A stretch of 64,000 nucleotides of DNA, from assembly GCF_023534745.1 (NCBI RefSeq), contig NZ_JAMHJQ010000001.1, positions 566,110 to 630,109 of the forward strand, read 5' to 3'. The stretch comes from Streptomyces sp. 35G-GA-8. GTDB taxonomy: Bacteria; Actinomycetota; Actinomycetes; Streptomycetales; Streptomycetaceae. Of the stretch, positions 1 to 7,729 are shown one piece after another (positions within the stretch are counted from its first letter, which is position 1; each line of letters begins with the position of its first letter). Under the pieces are notes generated by a model. The model was given only the letters and a program-made list of their open reading frames with translations. It was not told the DNA's origin and ran no database searches. Both the position numbers and the translations under genes were made by a program.

Positions 1-2
1 GG

Positions 3-161
3 GGGATCTACGGCGCGGAGCGCGCACGGCTCGGCAGCCGCCGGGACGGCTGGGCGTCGACGCGGGCGGTCATGCGGGCGGCGGGCTACTCGATCCTGGC
101 GGAGCTGTTCGCGTGTCTGCTGGTGGTGGGCGCGTGGCTGGGGGCGTTGATCTGGGGGTAG
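3..161 (+). CDS. C-terminal end of a membrane protein (5' truncated by window edge)
   Basis: An open frame runs in from the left edge and ends at TAG 159-161. The 52 visible residues are a basic, polar stretch followed by a hydrophobic segment (LAELFACLLVVGAWLGALIW) that reaches the C-terminus, so the protein probably ends in a membrane helix. Its third-position GC is as high as in neighbouring genes. The family cannot be named from this fragment. The next gene is on the opposite strand and ends 56 bp away. Confidence 0.5.
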   Translation, partial: GIYGAERARLGSRRDGWASTRAVMRAAGYSILAELFACLLVVGAWLGALIWG

Positions 162-216
162 GGCCCGCGGGCCTGCCCTCGGACCACGGGGCCCGGGTTC
201 CCGGTTCTGTGCGGCC

Positions 217-1781
217 CTAGGCGACCGAACCGGCGTGGCCGACGACGTGGCCGACGGCGTGGTCCGCGTCGAGACGCAGATGCCGTGTCGCGTAGGACCG
301 CCACGGACGCCACATCTCGTCGTCCCGCTCCCCCTCGGGTGCCACATCGGGGTCGCCGAGCGCCCGCATCCGGATCAGCGCCGCCGTACGCCGGGTCACC
401 CCGGGCACGGTCAGCAGGGTCCGCTCGGACTCGTCGCGGTCCGCTCCGGGGTCGAGCCGTACGGTCCCGTCGGCGAGCGCGGCGGCGAGCGGGCCCGCGA
501 CCGGGTCGTCACGCAGGGCCGCCGGCTCCGGGAACAGCCGGTCGAGCCGTCCGCAGGGGAGATCCACCGGCTCGCCGTATCTCTCGACGAGCCGGGCGGC
601 CGCCGCGTGGCCGACGAGCGCGTGCAGGGCGTACTCCTCCGGTTCGGCGGCGCCCGGCGAGCGCAGCCCGGGGCGTGCCGCGACGAGCGGGGCGAGCCGC
701 GGGTCGGCGCCGAGGCGTTCGTCCACGGAGTACGGATCGGCGTCGAGGTCGAAGAGCCGGCGCAACCGCTGTACGGCGGTGGTGAGATCGCGCAGCTCGG
801 TGAGATGGATCCGCGCCTCCAGCCAGCCGCTGCGGGCGCGTGGGTCGCGCGCGTCGCGTACGTCACCGGCCGGCCGGGTCTCGTCCACGGAGACGAAGCC
901 GGGGCCGTGCGGCAGCCGCAGCGTACGGCGGTAGGTGCGGGCGCCGGCTTCGCCGACCACTTCTTCCGTGTGGGGGAGCGCTTCCCGGGCGAGGAGGTCG
1001 AAGACCTCGCGCGCCGCGTAGGGGCCCCGGTAGGCGAGCCGCAGGGGGATGCCGGTGAGAAGCGGCACATCGGTGCGGGGCGCCAGGTCGGGAAGGAACG
1101 CGGTGGCCCGCGAAGGAGACCCGGTCACCGTGCGGGTGCCCGCACCGGTCCCGGTCCTCGTCCCGAAGGAGACCCGGTCACCGTGCGGGTGCCCGCACCG
1201 GTCCCGGTCCTCGTCGCGGTCCCGGTCCCCGACTCGGCGCGCAGCGCGCTGGGGGTACGGGCGTAGATCTGCTGGATCGTGTCGTTGAACTGGCGCACGC
1301 TCGCGAAGCCGGCCGCGAACGCGATCTCCGTGACCGGCAGCCCGGTCGTCTGGAGCAACACCCGTGCCGTGTGGGCCCGTTGGGCGCGGGCGAGGGCGAC
1401 GGGTCCGGCGCCCAGTTCGGCGGTGAGCTGGCGCTGCACCTGCCGGGCGCTGTAGCCCAGGCGCCCGGCCAGCCCCGGCACCCCTTCCCGGTCCACGATC
1501 CCGTCGCCGATCATCCGCATCGCACGGCCGACGACATCGGCGCGTACGTTCCACTCCGCCGACCCGGGCACGGCGTCCGGCCGGCACCGGCGGCAGGCGC
1601 GGAAGCCCTGGCCCTGGGCGGCGGCGGCGGTCGGGTAGAACCGTACGTTCTTCCGCTTCGGAGTCACGGCGGGGCAACTCGGCCGGCAGTAGATCCCCGT
1701 CGTCTCGACGGCGAAGAAGAACGCGCCGTCGAAACGCGCGTCGCGGCTGGCGACCGCCTCGTATCTCGTCTCCTCGTCCAT
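217..1781 (-). pseudogene. Ada-AlkA type DNA alkylation repair gene, frameshifted by a 53-bp tandem duplication
   Basis: The 5' part (ATG at 1781, open to a stop at 1125) encodes an Ada-type zinc domain with the Cys cluster GIYCRPSC / FRACRRC, an AraC-type helix-turn-helix and a Thr/Gly-rich linker. The 3' part (about 1165 down to TAG 217) encodes an AlkA-type 3-methyladenine glycosylase: AlkA N-terminal domain, a helix-hairpin-helix around TVPGVTRR, the GDPDVAP region expected to hold the catalytic Asp, and WRPWRSYA. The halves lie in different frames. The join falls in two 53-bp direct copies (1111-1216); 53 is not a multiple of 3, and removing one copy joins the frames exactly through the linker. 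The intact protein would sense methylphosphotriesters, activate repair genes and excise alkylated bases. Sequencing or assembly error is not excluded. It lies downstream of rsgA on the same strand. Confidence 0.85.
1111..1216. repeat. 53-bp tandem direct duplication inside ada-alkA
   Basis: Two copies begin at 1111 and 1164 with cgaaggagacccggtcaccg. They are identical over 52 bases; base 53 is c in the first and g in the second. The unit codes for the linker peptide (T/R)[14 protein letters not shown] in the reading frame of both gene halves. A 53-bp gain shifts the frame and separates the Ada and AlkA domains. Recombination or slippage between the copies would restore the fusion. Confidence 0.95.
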
Positions 1782-1849
1782 CACGGTTCCCAGTGTGCGA
1801 CGGCCCGCCCCGCGAGACTGGCGGATATCGGACACCACGTTTCCCTGAG

Positions 1850-1961
1850 CCCGGCGGCGCGGCCGGACGCCCGGCGGTCCCGGGAACGGGCTGCCGGGCG
1901 GGCGGGCTGCCGGGCGTCCGGGCGGGCTGCCGGGCGGGCTGCCGGGCCGCCCGGCCCGCCG
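1850..1961. repeat. GC-rich CCGGGCGGGCTG-type repeats between rsgA and ada-alkA
   Basis: The spacer between the rsgA stop (1962) and the ada-alkA start (1781) contains four or five imperfect copies of ccgggcgggctg followed by ccgggccgcccggcccgcc, which can fold into very stable stems. It may work as an rsgA terminator, but no U-run follows. No coding function is visible. Confidence 0.5.
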
Positions 1962-3068
1962 CTACCGGATCCGTCCGCGCTTGGCCTCCATGGCCGCGCG
2001 GCCCTCCGCGCCCTTGCGCTTCCAGTCCCGCCGGATCTCGCCGCGCAGCCGGGCGTCGGTCTTGGCGACGATGCGCTGGTTCTCGCGGAGCAGCTTGCGG
2101 TAGCTCTCCAGCCGCCGCACGGACAGCGAGCCGTCCTCGATCGCGGCGAGCACGGCGCATCCCGGCTCCGCCAGATGCGCGCAGTCGTGGAACCGGCACT
2201 CCTCGGCGAGATCCTCGATCTCCGAGAAGACCTGCCCGACCCCGGTCTCGGCGTCCCACAGTCCGACCCCGCGCAGCCCCGGGGTGTCGATGAGCACGCC
2301 GCCCCCGGGCATGGCGAGGAGATTGCGGGTCGTGGTGGTGTGCCGTCCCTTCCCGTCCGCGTCACGAGTGGACCGCACGTCCATCACCTCCTCCCCGAGC
2401 AGGGTGTTGGCGAGGGTCGACTTGCCGGCCCCGGAGATACCGAGGAGGACGCTGGTGCCGCCCGAGAGCACGGCGGAGAGCACATCGATCCCCTCCCCCG
2501 TGGCCGAGCTGACGGTCAGCACCTGCACTCCGGGCGCGGTGATCCGTACGTCCTCGACCAGATGGTCGAGCACGGCGGGGTCGTCCACGAGATCGGCCTT
2601 GGTGAGCACGATGACCGGGAGGGCGCCGCTCTCCCAGCCGAGGGCGAGGAAGCGCTCGACGCGTCCGAGGTCGAGTTCGACGGCGAGGGAGATCGCGATG
2701 ACCGCGTGATCGACATTGGCCGCGAGGACCTGGCCCTCGGAGCGGGTGGAGGCGGTGGACCGTACGAACGCGGTTCGCCGCGGCAGATACTCCCGTACGA
2801 ACCGGGGATCGCCGCCCGGGTCGACGGCGGCCCAGTCGCCGGTGCAGATCACCCGCAGCGGATCGCGCGGGGTCACGAACTCGGTGTCGGCCCGTACCAG
2901 GCCGTCCGGGGTGAGGACATCACACTGACCGCGGTCGACCCGCACCACACGGCCGGGCACCAGGCCGCGTTCGGCGTACGGGGCGAACGCGGCTTCCCAG
3001 CCCTCGTCCCAGCCGTACGGAACGAGCGGGTGGGCGGAGGGGAAAGCGAGCAGAGAAGAGAGAGACAA
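1962..3068 (-). CDS. rsgA: Ribosome small-subunit-dependent GTPase A (RsgA)
   Basis: This 368-aa circularly permuted GTPase acts late in 30S ribosomal subunit maturation in the cytoplasm. An N-terminal OB-fold (about 1-110, with VVRVDRGQCDVL) precedes the GTPase domain, where motifs appear in permuted order: G4 TKAD, then G1 GISGAGKST, then G3 DTPGL. The C-terminal zinc knuckle is CRFHDCAHLAEPGC, ending in a basic tail. The start is a TTG at 3068 with AAGGG a few bases upstream; its sequence LSSLL...HPLVPYGWDE matches the usual RsgA N-terminus. A small ORF lies 63 bp upstream on the same strand, and ada-alkA follows downstream. Confidence 0.93.
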   Translation of the reverse strand: MSLSSLLAFPSAHPLVPYGWDEGWEAAFAPYAERGLVPGRVVRVDRGQCDVLTPDGLVRADTEFVTPRDPLRVICTGDWAAVDPGGDPRFVREYLPRRTAFVRSTASTRSEGQVLAANVDHAVIAISLAVELDLGRVERFLALGWESGALPVIVLTKADLVDDPAVLDHLVEDVRITAPGVQVLTVSSATGEGIDVLSAVLSGGTSVLLGISGAGKSTLANTLLGEEVMDVRSTRDADGKGRHTTTTRNLLAMPGGGVLIDTPGLRGVGLWDAETGVGQVFSEIEDLAEECRFHDCAHLAEPGCAVLAAIEDGSLSVRRLESYRKLLRENQRIVAKTDARLRGEIRRDWKRKGAEGRAAMEAKRGRIR

Positions 3069-3131
3069 GGGGGACCCTTCACAAGGGTGGCCCCGGCACG
3101 CGCCCGTGGGCGCGAGAGATGAGGTGGAAGG

Positions 3132-3203
3132 TCAGCCGGAGACCACGGGGGTGGGATTGATGAACTTCTGCTCCTGGGCGGCGCCCAGCGTGGTGACAGT
3201 CAT
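3132..3203 (-). CDS. Unrecognised 23-aa peptide upstream of rsgA
   Basis: ATG at 3203, TGA at 3132-3134. An AGGAGGTGAG Shine-Dalgarno sequence sits about 11 nt upstream. Of 23 codons, 21 end in G or C, the bias of real genes here. The peptide begins MTVTTLGAAQ and ends FINPTPVVSG; it has no Cys, no signal sequence and no membrane segment. It could be a leader peptide controlling rsgA 63 bp downstream, a short signalling peptide, or a peptide precursor, though no modification enzyme is nearby. The rest of the 320-bp gap between rsgA and the TetR gene shows nothing else beyond GC-rich short repeats near 3240-3290. Confidence 0.5.
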   Translation of the reverse strand: MTVTTLGAAQEQKFINPTPVVSG

Positions 3204-3388
3204 CAATGTCCTCACCTCCTGATTCCTCGGTCCCGTCCGGTCCGCGACGGCGGACGGCCGACGGCCGACGAACGTCGGCCGGTCCAACGGCGCTCACCCT
3301 AGCCGTACCGGACGAGGTGACGCGAGTTATTTATCCGGGCCGCCGGATCGACGGATCACCGCGCCGGCGGTCGGGCCGGCGTCCGTAA

Positions 3389-4645
3389 TTACGGGCTCAC
3401 CCTCGGGGCCGCCACCCCGGCGGAGGCCGCCGCGTGGCAGGCGCCGCGGCCGTCGGCGCGGGCGACGATACGGCCCGCCTCGACCCGTACGGCGGCCTCG
3501 GTCGCGTCGCTGACGGCGGGCAGGCCGGCCGCCGCCGCGAAGGCGCCCGACTCGTCGAACACCACTTGCAGCCGGGGCCAGGCCGAGGGCGGGAACGCCT
3601 GGCGCAGGCAGTTGCAGAGACCGGCGACGGTCAGCCGCGCCAGCGGTGCCAGTTCGGCGGGGTCGCCGGTGACCAGGACGGCGGTGATCCGGGCGCCGGG
3701 CGGTGCGGCCCGTACCGCCTCTTCGACGGCCTCGATGCGGTGCAGCCCGAGAATCGCCACCACACCGTCGCCGGTGAGCCGCGCGGGCTCGCCGCGTACC
3801 GCGTCCCGCACCGGCGGCGGGTCCCACGGCTCGTCGGTCGGCCACGCCTGAGTGATCACATGTGGGGGCGGCCACCAGTCGTGGAGCGCGAGGCCGGCCA
3901 ACTGCTCGACGGCGCTGACGACATTGAAGGGCTCCACGAAACCGGGCGCGACGGCGGCGAGCCGGCTGGCGCCGTGCAGGGTGGTGAGCGCGGCCTCCGC
4001 GACCCGCACCTGACTGCCGGACCCGTCACTGCCGGACCCGTCACTGCCGGAGCCGTCACTGCCCGACCCGGCGCTGCCGGGCCCGTCGTGCCCCTCGGGC
4101 GGCCGAAGGCGCTCCAGAGCCAGCCCGAGCAGAATCGCGTCCAGCTTCATCAACTGCGCGAAGGGACGCCGGATCCGTCCCTCGGCGAGGACTTCCGGCA
4201 TCACATACATACCGAGCCGTGCCGGGCCGTGTTCCTCGTCGGTGTCGGCGAGCGGCAGCCGGGCGACCCAGGCGCGGGCGAGCGCGCCGAGCGCGTCACG
4301 AGTGGTGCCGGACACGGAATCACGCGCGGAACCAAGCCCGGAATCACGCGCGGGCCCGGCGTCGGACCCGGGCCCGGCGTCGGACCCGGGCGCGAATGGG
4401 GTCTCGTCGTCGCCCTCGGACGCGGGTATGGATTCGCCCTCGGCCAGATCGGCCAGGACCGCGAAGTAAAGTGCTCTCTTCCCGGGGAAGTTGGAGTAGA
4501 CCGCCCCGCGTGTCAACCCGGCGCGCTCGGCGATACCGTCGACTTTGGCGTCCCTGAACCCGCGTTCGGCGAACTCGTCCCTGGCGGCGGCCAGTACTTT
4601 GGCGCGGTTGTGCTCCTGCAGCTCCGCTCTGCTGAGCCGGCCCAT
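3389..4645 (-). CDS. TetR/AcrR-family regulator with a long C-terminal domain
   Basis: 418 aa from ATG 4645; a GTG at 4654 in the same frame is an alternative start. Residues 5-55 form a TetR DNA-binding domain, with the helix-turn-helix around [19 protein letters not shown]. The protein is about twice the normal TetR length. A low-complexity spacer near residue 90 repeats GSDAGP and another near residue 205 repeats GSDGS, encoded by 15-18 bp minisatellites (about 4010-4080 and 4310-4390). The last 150 residues look alpha/beta and may be a thioredoxin- or peroxiredoxin-like fold (inference). It diverges from the clpX paralogue across 122 bp, so it may control that gene and itself. Confidence 0.85.
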   Translation of the reverse strand: MGRLSRAELQEHNRAKVLAAARDEFAERGFRDAKVDGIAERAGLTRGAVYSNFPGKRALYFAVLADLAEGESIPASEGDDETPFAPGSDAGPGSDAGPARDSGLGSARDSVSGTTRDALGALARAWVARLPLADTDEEHGPARLGMYVMPEVLAEGRIRRPFAQLMKLDAILLGLALERLRPPEGHDGPGSAGSGSDGSGSDGSGSDGSGSQVRVAEAALTTLHGASRLAAVAPGFVEPFNVVSAVEQLAGLALHDWWPPPHVITQAWPTDEPWDPPPVRDAVRGEPARLTGDGVVAILGLHRIEAVEEAVRAAPPGARITAVLVTGDPAELAPLARLTVAGLCNCLRQAFPPSAWPRLQVVFDESGAFAAAAGLPAVSDATEAAVRVEAGRIVARADGRGACHAAASAGVAAPRVSP

Positions 4646-4718
4646 CGCCCTCACTCGTCCCCGCTTTGCTGTTCAGTGCCGCTTCAAGATACCGTGACCA
4701 CTCAGATGGTGATGTCAT

Positions 4719-4731
4719 ATGGTCCAACCAT
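4719..4731. promoter_or_regulatory. Short inverted repeat between tetR and clpX, possible operator
   Basis: The sequence ATGGT-CCA-ACCAT is a perfect 5-bp inverted repeat with a 3-bp spacer in the divergent promoter region, 36 bp before the clpX start. TetR regulators bind such palindromes, but the arms are short and chance is possible. Confidence 0.3.
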
Positions 4732-4767
4732 GCGAATGCCGTACAACCGTTGAGGAGACGCTTCCCA

Positions 4768-6060
4768 GTGGCACACATCGGTGACGGCGGCGAACTGCTC
4801 AGATGTACTTTCTGCGGGAAGAACCAGAAGCAGGTCAGGAAGCTCATCGCGGGTCCGAGCCCTGTCTGCATCTGTGACGAATGCGTCGGGCTCTGCAATG
4901 AGTTGATCGCGGAGGAGCTCGACGGCGCCCACGCGGACGGGTTAAGGGAGCTGCCGAAGCCCCGCGAGATCCATGCCTTCCTCGATCAGTACGTCGTCGG
5001 GCAGAGGAACGCCAAGATGGCTCTCTCGGTGGCGGTCTACAACCACTACAAGCGCATCAGCAGGGATGAGCGGGCGGAGACCGCGGACGGGGGCGAGCCG
5101 ATCGAACTCGGCAAGTCCAACATCCTGTTGATCGGTCCGACCGGCTGCGGCAAGACCTATCTGGTCCAGACGCTCGCCCGGATGCTCGACGTACCGTTCG
5201 CGATCGCCGACGCCACCGCGCTCACGGAGGCCGGTTATGTGGGCGAGGACGTCGAGAACATTCTGCTGAAGCTGATCCAGGCGGCCGACTACGACGCCAA
5301 GAAGGCCGAGCGCGGGATCATCTACATCGACGAGATCGACAAGGTCGCCCGCAAGAGCGAGAACCCGTCGATCACCCGCGATGTCTCCGGCGAGGGCGTC
5401 CAGCAGGCGCTGCTGAAGATCCTGGAGGGCACCGTCGCCTCCGTACCGCCGCAGGGCGGCCGGAAACACCCGCAGCAGGAGTTCCTCCAGATCGACACGT
5501 CCCATGTGCTGTTCATCGTCGGCGGCGCCTTCGCCGGCCTGGAGCGGATCGTCGAGCAGCGGGCCGACCGCGGGGGGATCGGCTTCGGCGCGACGCTCGC
5601 CGGCAAGGAGGAGCGGGAGCGGCGCGACCTCTACGGCGAGGTGCTGCCGGAGGATCTGCTGAAGTTCGGGCTGATCCCGGAGATCGTCGGCCGTCTCCCG
5701 ATGGTGACGACCGTACAGCCGCTGGACCGGGCGGCGCTGACACGGATCCTCACCGAGCCGCGCAACGCGCTGATCAGGCAGTACCAGAGGCTCTTCGAAA
5801 TCGACGGGGTGGAGCTGGAGTTCACCGAGGACGCCATCGGCGCCATCGCCGAGCAGGCGCTGCTGCGCCGCACCGGCGCCCGCGCGGCCCGCGCGATCCT
5901 CGAAGAGGTGCTGCTCAATGTGATGTACGAGGTGCCGAGCCGGGACGATGTGGCGCGGGTCGTGGTCGACCGCGACACCGTGCTCGACAACGTCAACCCC
6001 ACGCTCGTACCGCGTGAGAAGCCGGGCCGCGGCAGGGAACGCCGCGACCGCTCCGCGTAG
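4768..6060 (+). CDS. clpX: ClpX-type AAA+ unfoldase, solitary paralogue with a TTA codon
   Basis: 430 aa from GTG 4768, preceded by GAGGAGACG. ClpX recognises tagged proteins, unfolds them with ATP and threads them into ClpP. Visible features are the N-terminal zinc finger (CTFC and CDEC), Walker A GPTGCGKT, pore loop GYVGED, Walker B IIYIDEID, the [16 protein letters not shown] segment, GGRKH, an IGFGA loop for ClpP contact, and sensor 2 GAR. Walker A has Cys where the housekeeping ClpX has Ser, then Tyr-Leu-Val where Leu-Leu-Ala is usual. No clpP or tig lies nearby, so this is probably a second clpX; ClpP docking residues are kept. Codon 59 (4942-4944) is TTA, a bldA-dependent codon in Streptomyces. 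Confidence 0.92.
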   Translation: MAHIGDGGELLRCTFCGKNQKQVRKLIAGPSPVCICDECVGLCNELIAEELDGAHADGLRELPKPREIHAFLDQYVVGQRNAKMALSVAVYNHYKRISRDERAETADGGEPIELGKSNILLIGPTGCGKTYLVQTLARMLDVPFAIADATALTEAGYVGEDVENILLKLIQAADYDAKKAERGIIYIDEIDKVARKSENPSITRDVSGEGVQQALLKILEGTVASVPPQGGRKHPQQEFLQIDTSHVLFIVGGAFAGLERIVEQRADRGGIGFGATLAGKEERERRDLYGEVLPEDLLKFGLIPEIVGRLPMVTTVQPLDRAALTRILTEPRNALIRQYQRLFEIDGVELEFTEDAIGAIAEQALLRRTGARAARAILEEVLLNVMYEVPSRDDVARVVVDRDTVLDNVNPTLVPREKPGRGRERRDRSA

Positions 6061-6215
6061 TGCCCCGCGCGGCCGGCTCGGAGCGCGGTCGGCGTGGAGC
6101 ACGGTCGGCCGAGTGGCTGGAAATATCCCTGGCCGGGGCGCCTCTTGGGAACCGCTTTACCTTCTGGGGTAGTTCTGGTGGCGTTCAACACCCCTATGAA
6201 GGAGTGGACGCCACG

Positions 6216-7247
6216 ATGGTGTTCAAGAAACTGCTCGGAGCCGTCGGTGTCGGCGGACCGTCTGTCGACACTGTGCTGGACAGCGTGGCCGCCGTGCCGG
6301 GCGGCCCGCTGTCGGGTCAGGTGCGGCTGCGGGGCGGCCGTACGGACCTGGAGATCGAGCAGATCACGCTGGACCTGGTCGCCCGGGTCGAGGCCGAGGG
6401 ACATGACGAGGAGACCGAGGGCACGGTCGTCTTCGACCGGGTCACCGTCGCCGGTGGGTTCCGGCTGGCGGAGGAGTCGGAGCAGACGATTCCGTTCACG
6501 CTGACCCTGCCGTGGGAGACGCCCGTGACCGAACTCCACGGCCAGCCACTGGGCGTGGTGCTCGGGGTACGGACCGAGCTGGCGGTGTCAGGGGCGCGGG
6601 ACAAGGGCGATCTGGACCAGCTGACCGTCTCTCCTCTGCCGGTCCAGGAGGCCATTCTGGAGGCCCTGGGGCAGCTGGGCTGGGGCTTCAAATCGGCCGA
6701 TCTGGAATTGGGCCGTATCAACGGCACCGACCAGCGGCTGCCCTTCTACCAGGAGCTCGAACTCACCCCGCCGGCGCACTACGCGCACGCGCTGAACGAG
6801 ATCGAGGTCACCTTCCTCGCCACCGCAGGCGGGATGGACGTCGTCATCGAGGCGGACAAGCGCGGTGGGCTCTTCTCCGGCGGACACGACACGGTCAACC
6901 GGTTCACGGTCTCGCACCACAACGTCCAGCACATGGACTGGAACGCCGAAGTCGACAGGTGGATCAAGCAACTTGTCGACAGCCGTGGCGCGCACCCGGG
7001 CCACTACGGCGCACATCACGGGGAGCACCACGGAGAGCAGTATTACGGCGGGCAGCACCACGGCGGGCAGCATTACGGAGAACACCACTCCGGCGGGCAT
7101 CGGTCCGGCCCCAGCACGGGAGCGGTGGTGGCCGGCGTAGCCGCGGGCGTGGCGGTCGGTGTGGTCGGCGGCATGGTGGCCGCCGAGGTCGTCGACGAGA
7201 TCGGTGACGCGTTCGAGGGCGAGGAGGACGAGGGCGGCGACGAGTAG
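6216..7247 (+). CDS. Spo0M-like sporulation-control protein with His-rich tail
   Basis: 343 aa; ATG 6216 has GAAGGAG upstream. Residues 1-245 form the arrestin-like Spo0M domain (start [39 protein letters not shown]), known in Bacillus and actinomycetes as a cytoplasmic regulator of development. It is followed by about 45 residues of His/Gly/Tyr repeats such as [16 protein letters not shown], a Gly/Ala/Val segment ([19 protein letters not shown]) that could be a membrane anchor, and an acidic end. The His-rich part could bind metal, and the hydrophobic part is longer than in a minimal Spo0M. It is a single gene closed by a strong hairpin. Confidence 0.85.
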   Translation: MVFKKLLGAVGVGGPSVDTVLDSVAAVPGGPLSGQVRLRGGRTDLEIEQITLDLVARVEAEGHDEETEGTVVFDRVTVAGGFRLAEESEQTIPFTLTLPWETPVTELHGQPLGVVLGVRTELAVSGARDKGDLDQLTVSPLPVQEAILEALGQLGWGFKSADLELGRINGTDQRLPFYQELELTPPAHYAHALNEIEVTFLATAGGMDVVIEADKRGGLFSGGHDTVNRFTVSHHNVQHMDWNAEVDRWIKQLVDSRGAHPGHYGAHHGEHHGEQYYGGQHHGGQHYGEHHSGGHRSGPSTGAVVAGVAAGVAVGVVGGMVAAEVVDEIGDAFEGEEDEGGDE

Positions 7248-7276
7248 CGGCCCGGCCGCCCTCGGCCCGGACGCGC

Positions 7277-7307
7277 GCGGGGCGGTGGCCGTCGGCCACC
7301 GCCCCGC
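7277..7307 (+). terminator. Terminator hairpin after spo0M
   Basis: A perfect 14-bp stem GCGGGGCGGTGGCC / GGCCACCGCCCCGC with a GTC loop starts 30 bp after the spo0M stop. No U-run follows, as is usual in Streptomyces. It could also stop transcripts arriving from the convergent glsB-type gene. Confidence 0.75.
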
Positions 7308-7350
7308 CTGTCATCTCGCCCCGCGTCTCATCTCGCCCCGGGGATCCCAC

Positions 7351-7381
7351 GGTCCCGTCAGTCGTGTCAGTCGTGTCAGTC
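7351..7381. repeat. TCAGTCGTG 9-bp repeats at the 3' end of the glsB-type gene
   Basis: The unit gtcagtcgt occurs in three near-perfect copies, the last of which carries the stop codon of the glsB-type gene. This looks like simple sequence expansion with no visible function. Confidence 0.5.
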
Positions 7382-7642
7382 GCGGGAGTTGCCGAAGAGC
7401 AGCCGGTAGAGGATGAGCAGCACGAGCGAGCCGCCGATCGCCGCGCCCCAGGTGGCCGCGTCGAAGAACTCGTTCTGCACCGGGCGGTCGAAGATCTTCG
7501 CGGAGAGCCAACCACCCACGAAGGCACCGGCGATACCGATGAGCGTGGTGCCGACCAGCCCTCCGGGATCGCGTCCGGGCAGCAGGACTTTCGCGATCAC
7601 CCCGGCCAGCAGCCCCAGAATGATCCAGCTGATGATGCCCAC
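7376..7642 (-). CDS. GlsB/YeaQ/YmgE-family stress-response membrane protein
   Basis: 88 aa from GTG 7642, with GGGAG eight bases upstream; a longer open frame exists but lacks this signal. The protein is nearly all membrane: GIISWIILGLLAGVIAKVLL, the family turn GRDPGGLVGTTLIGIAGAFVG, and a C-terminal helix GGSLVLLILYRLLFG. Members of this family (transglycosylase-associated, Pfam name) are small integral membrane proteins induced by stress, with no proven biochemical role. It converges on spo0M and lies downstream of nothing on its own strand. Confidence 0.88.
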   Translation of the reverse strand: MGIISWIILGLLAGVIAKVLLPGRDPGGLVGTTLIGIAGAFVGGWLSAKIFDRPVQNEFFDAATWGAAIGGSLVLLILYRLLFGNSRD

Positions 7643-7729
7643 GTCGTTCTCCCAGTCCGCGTACATTGCTTAGTTGCGCAACTGCACGCATACCCAGGGA
7701 TCGCGTCTTCATCGCCCGCCCGGTCGGCC

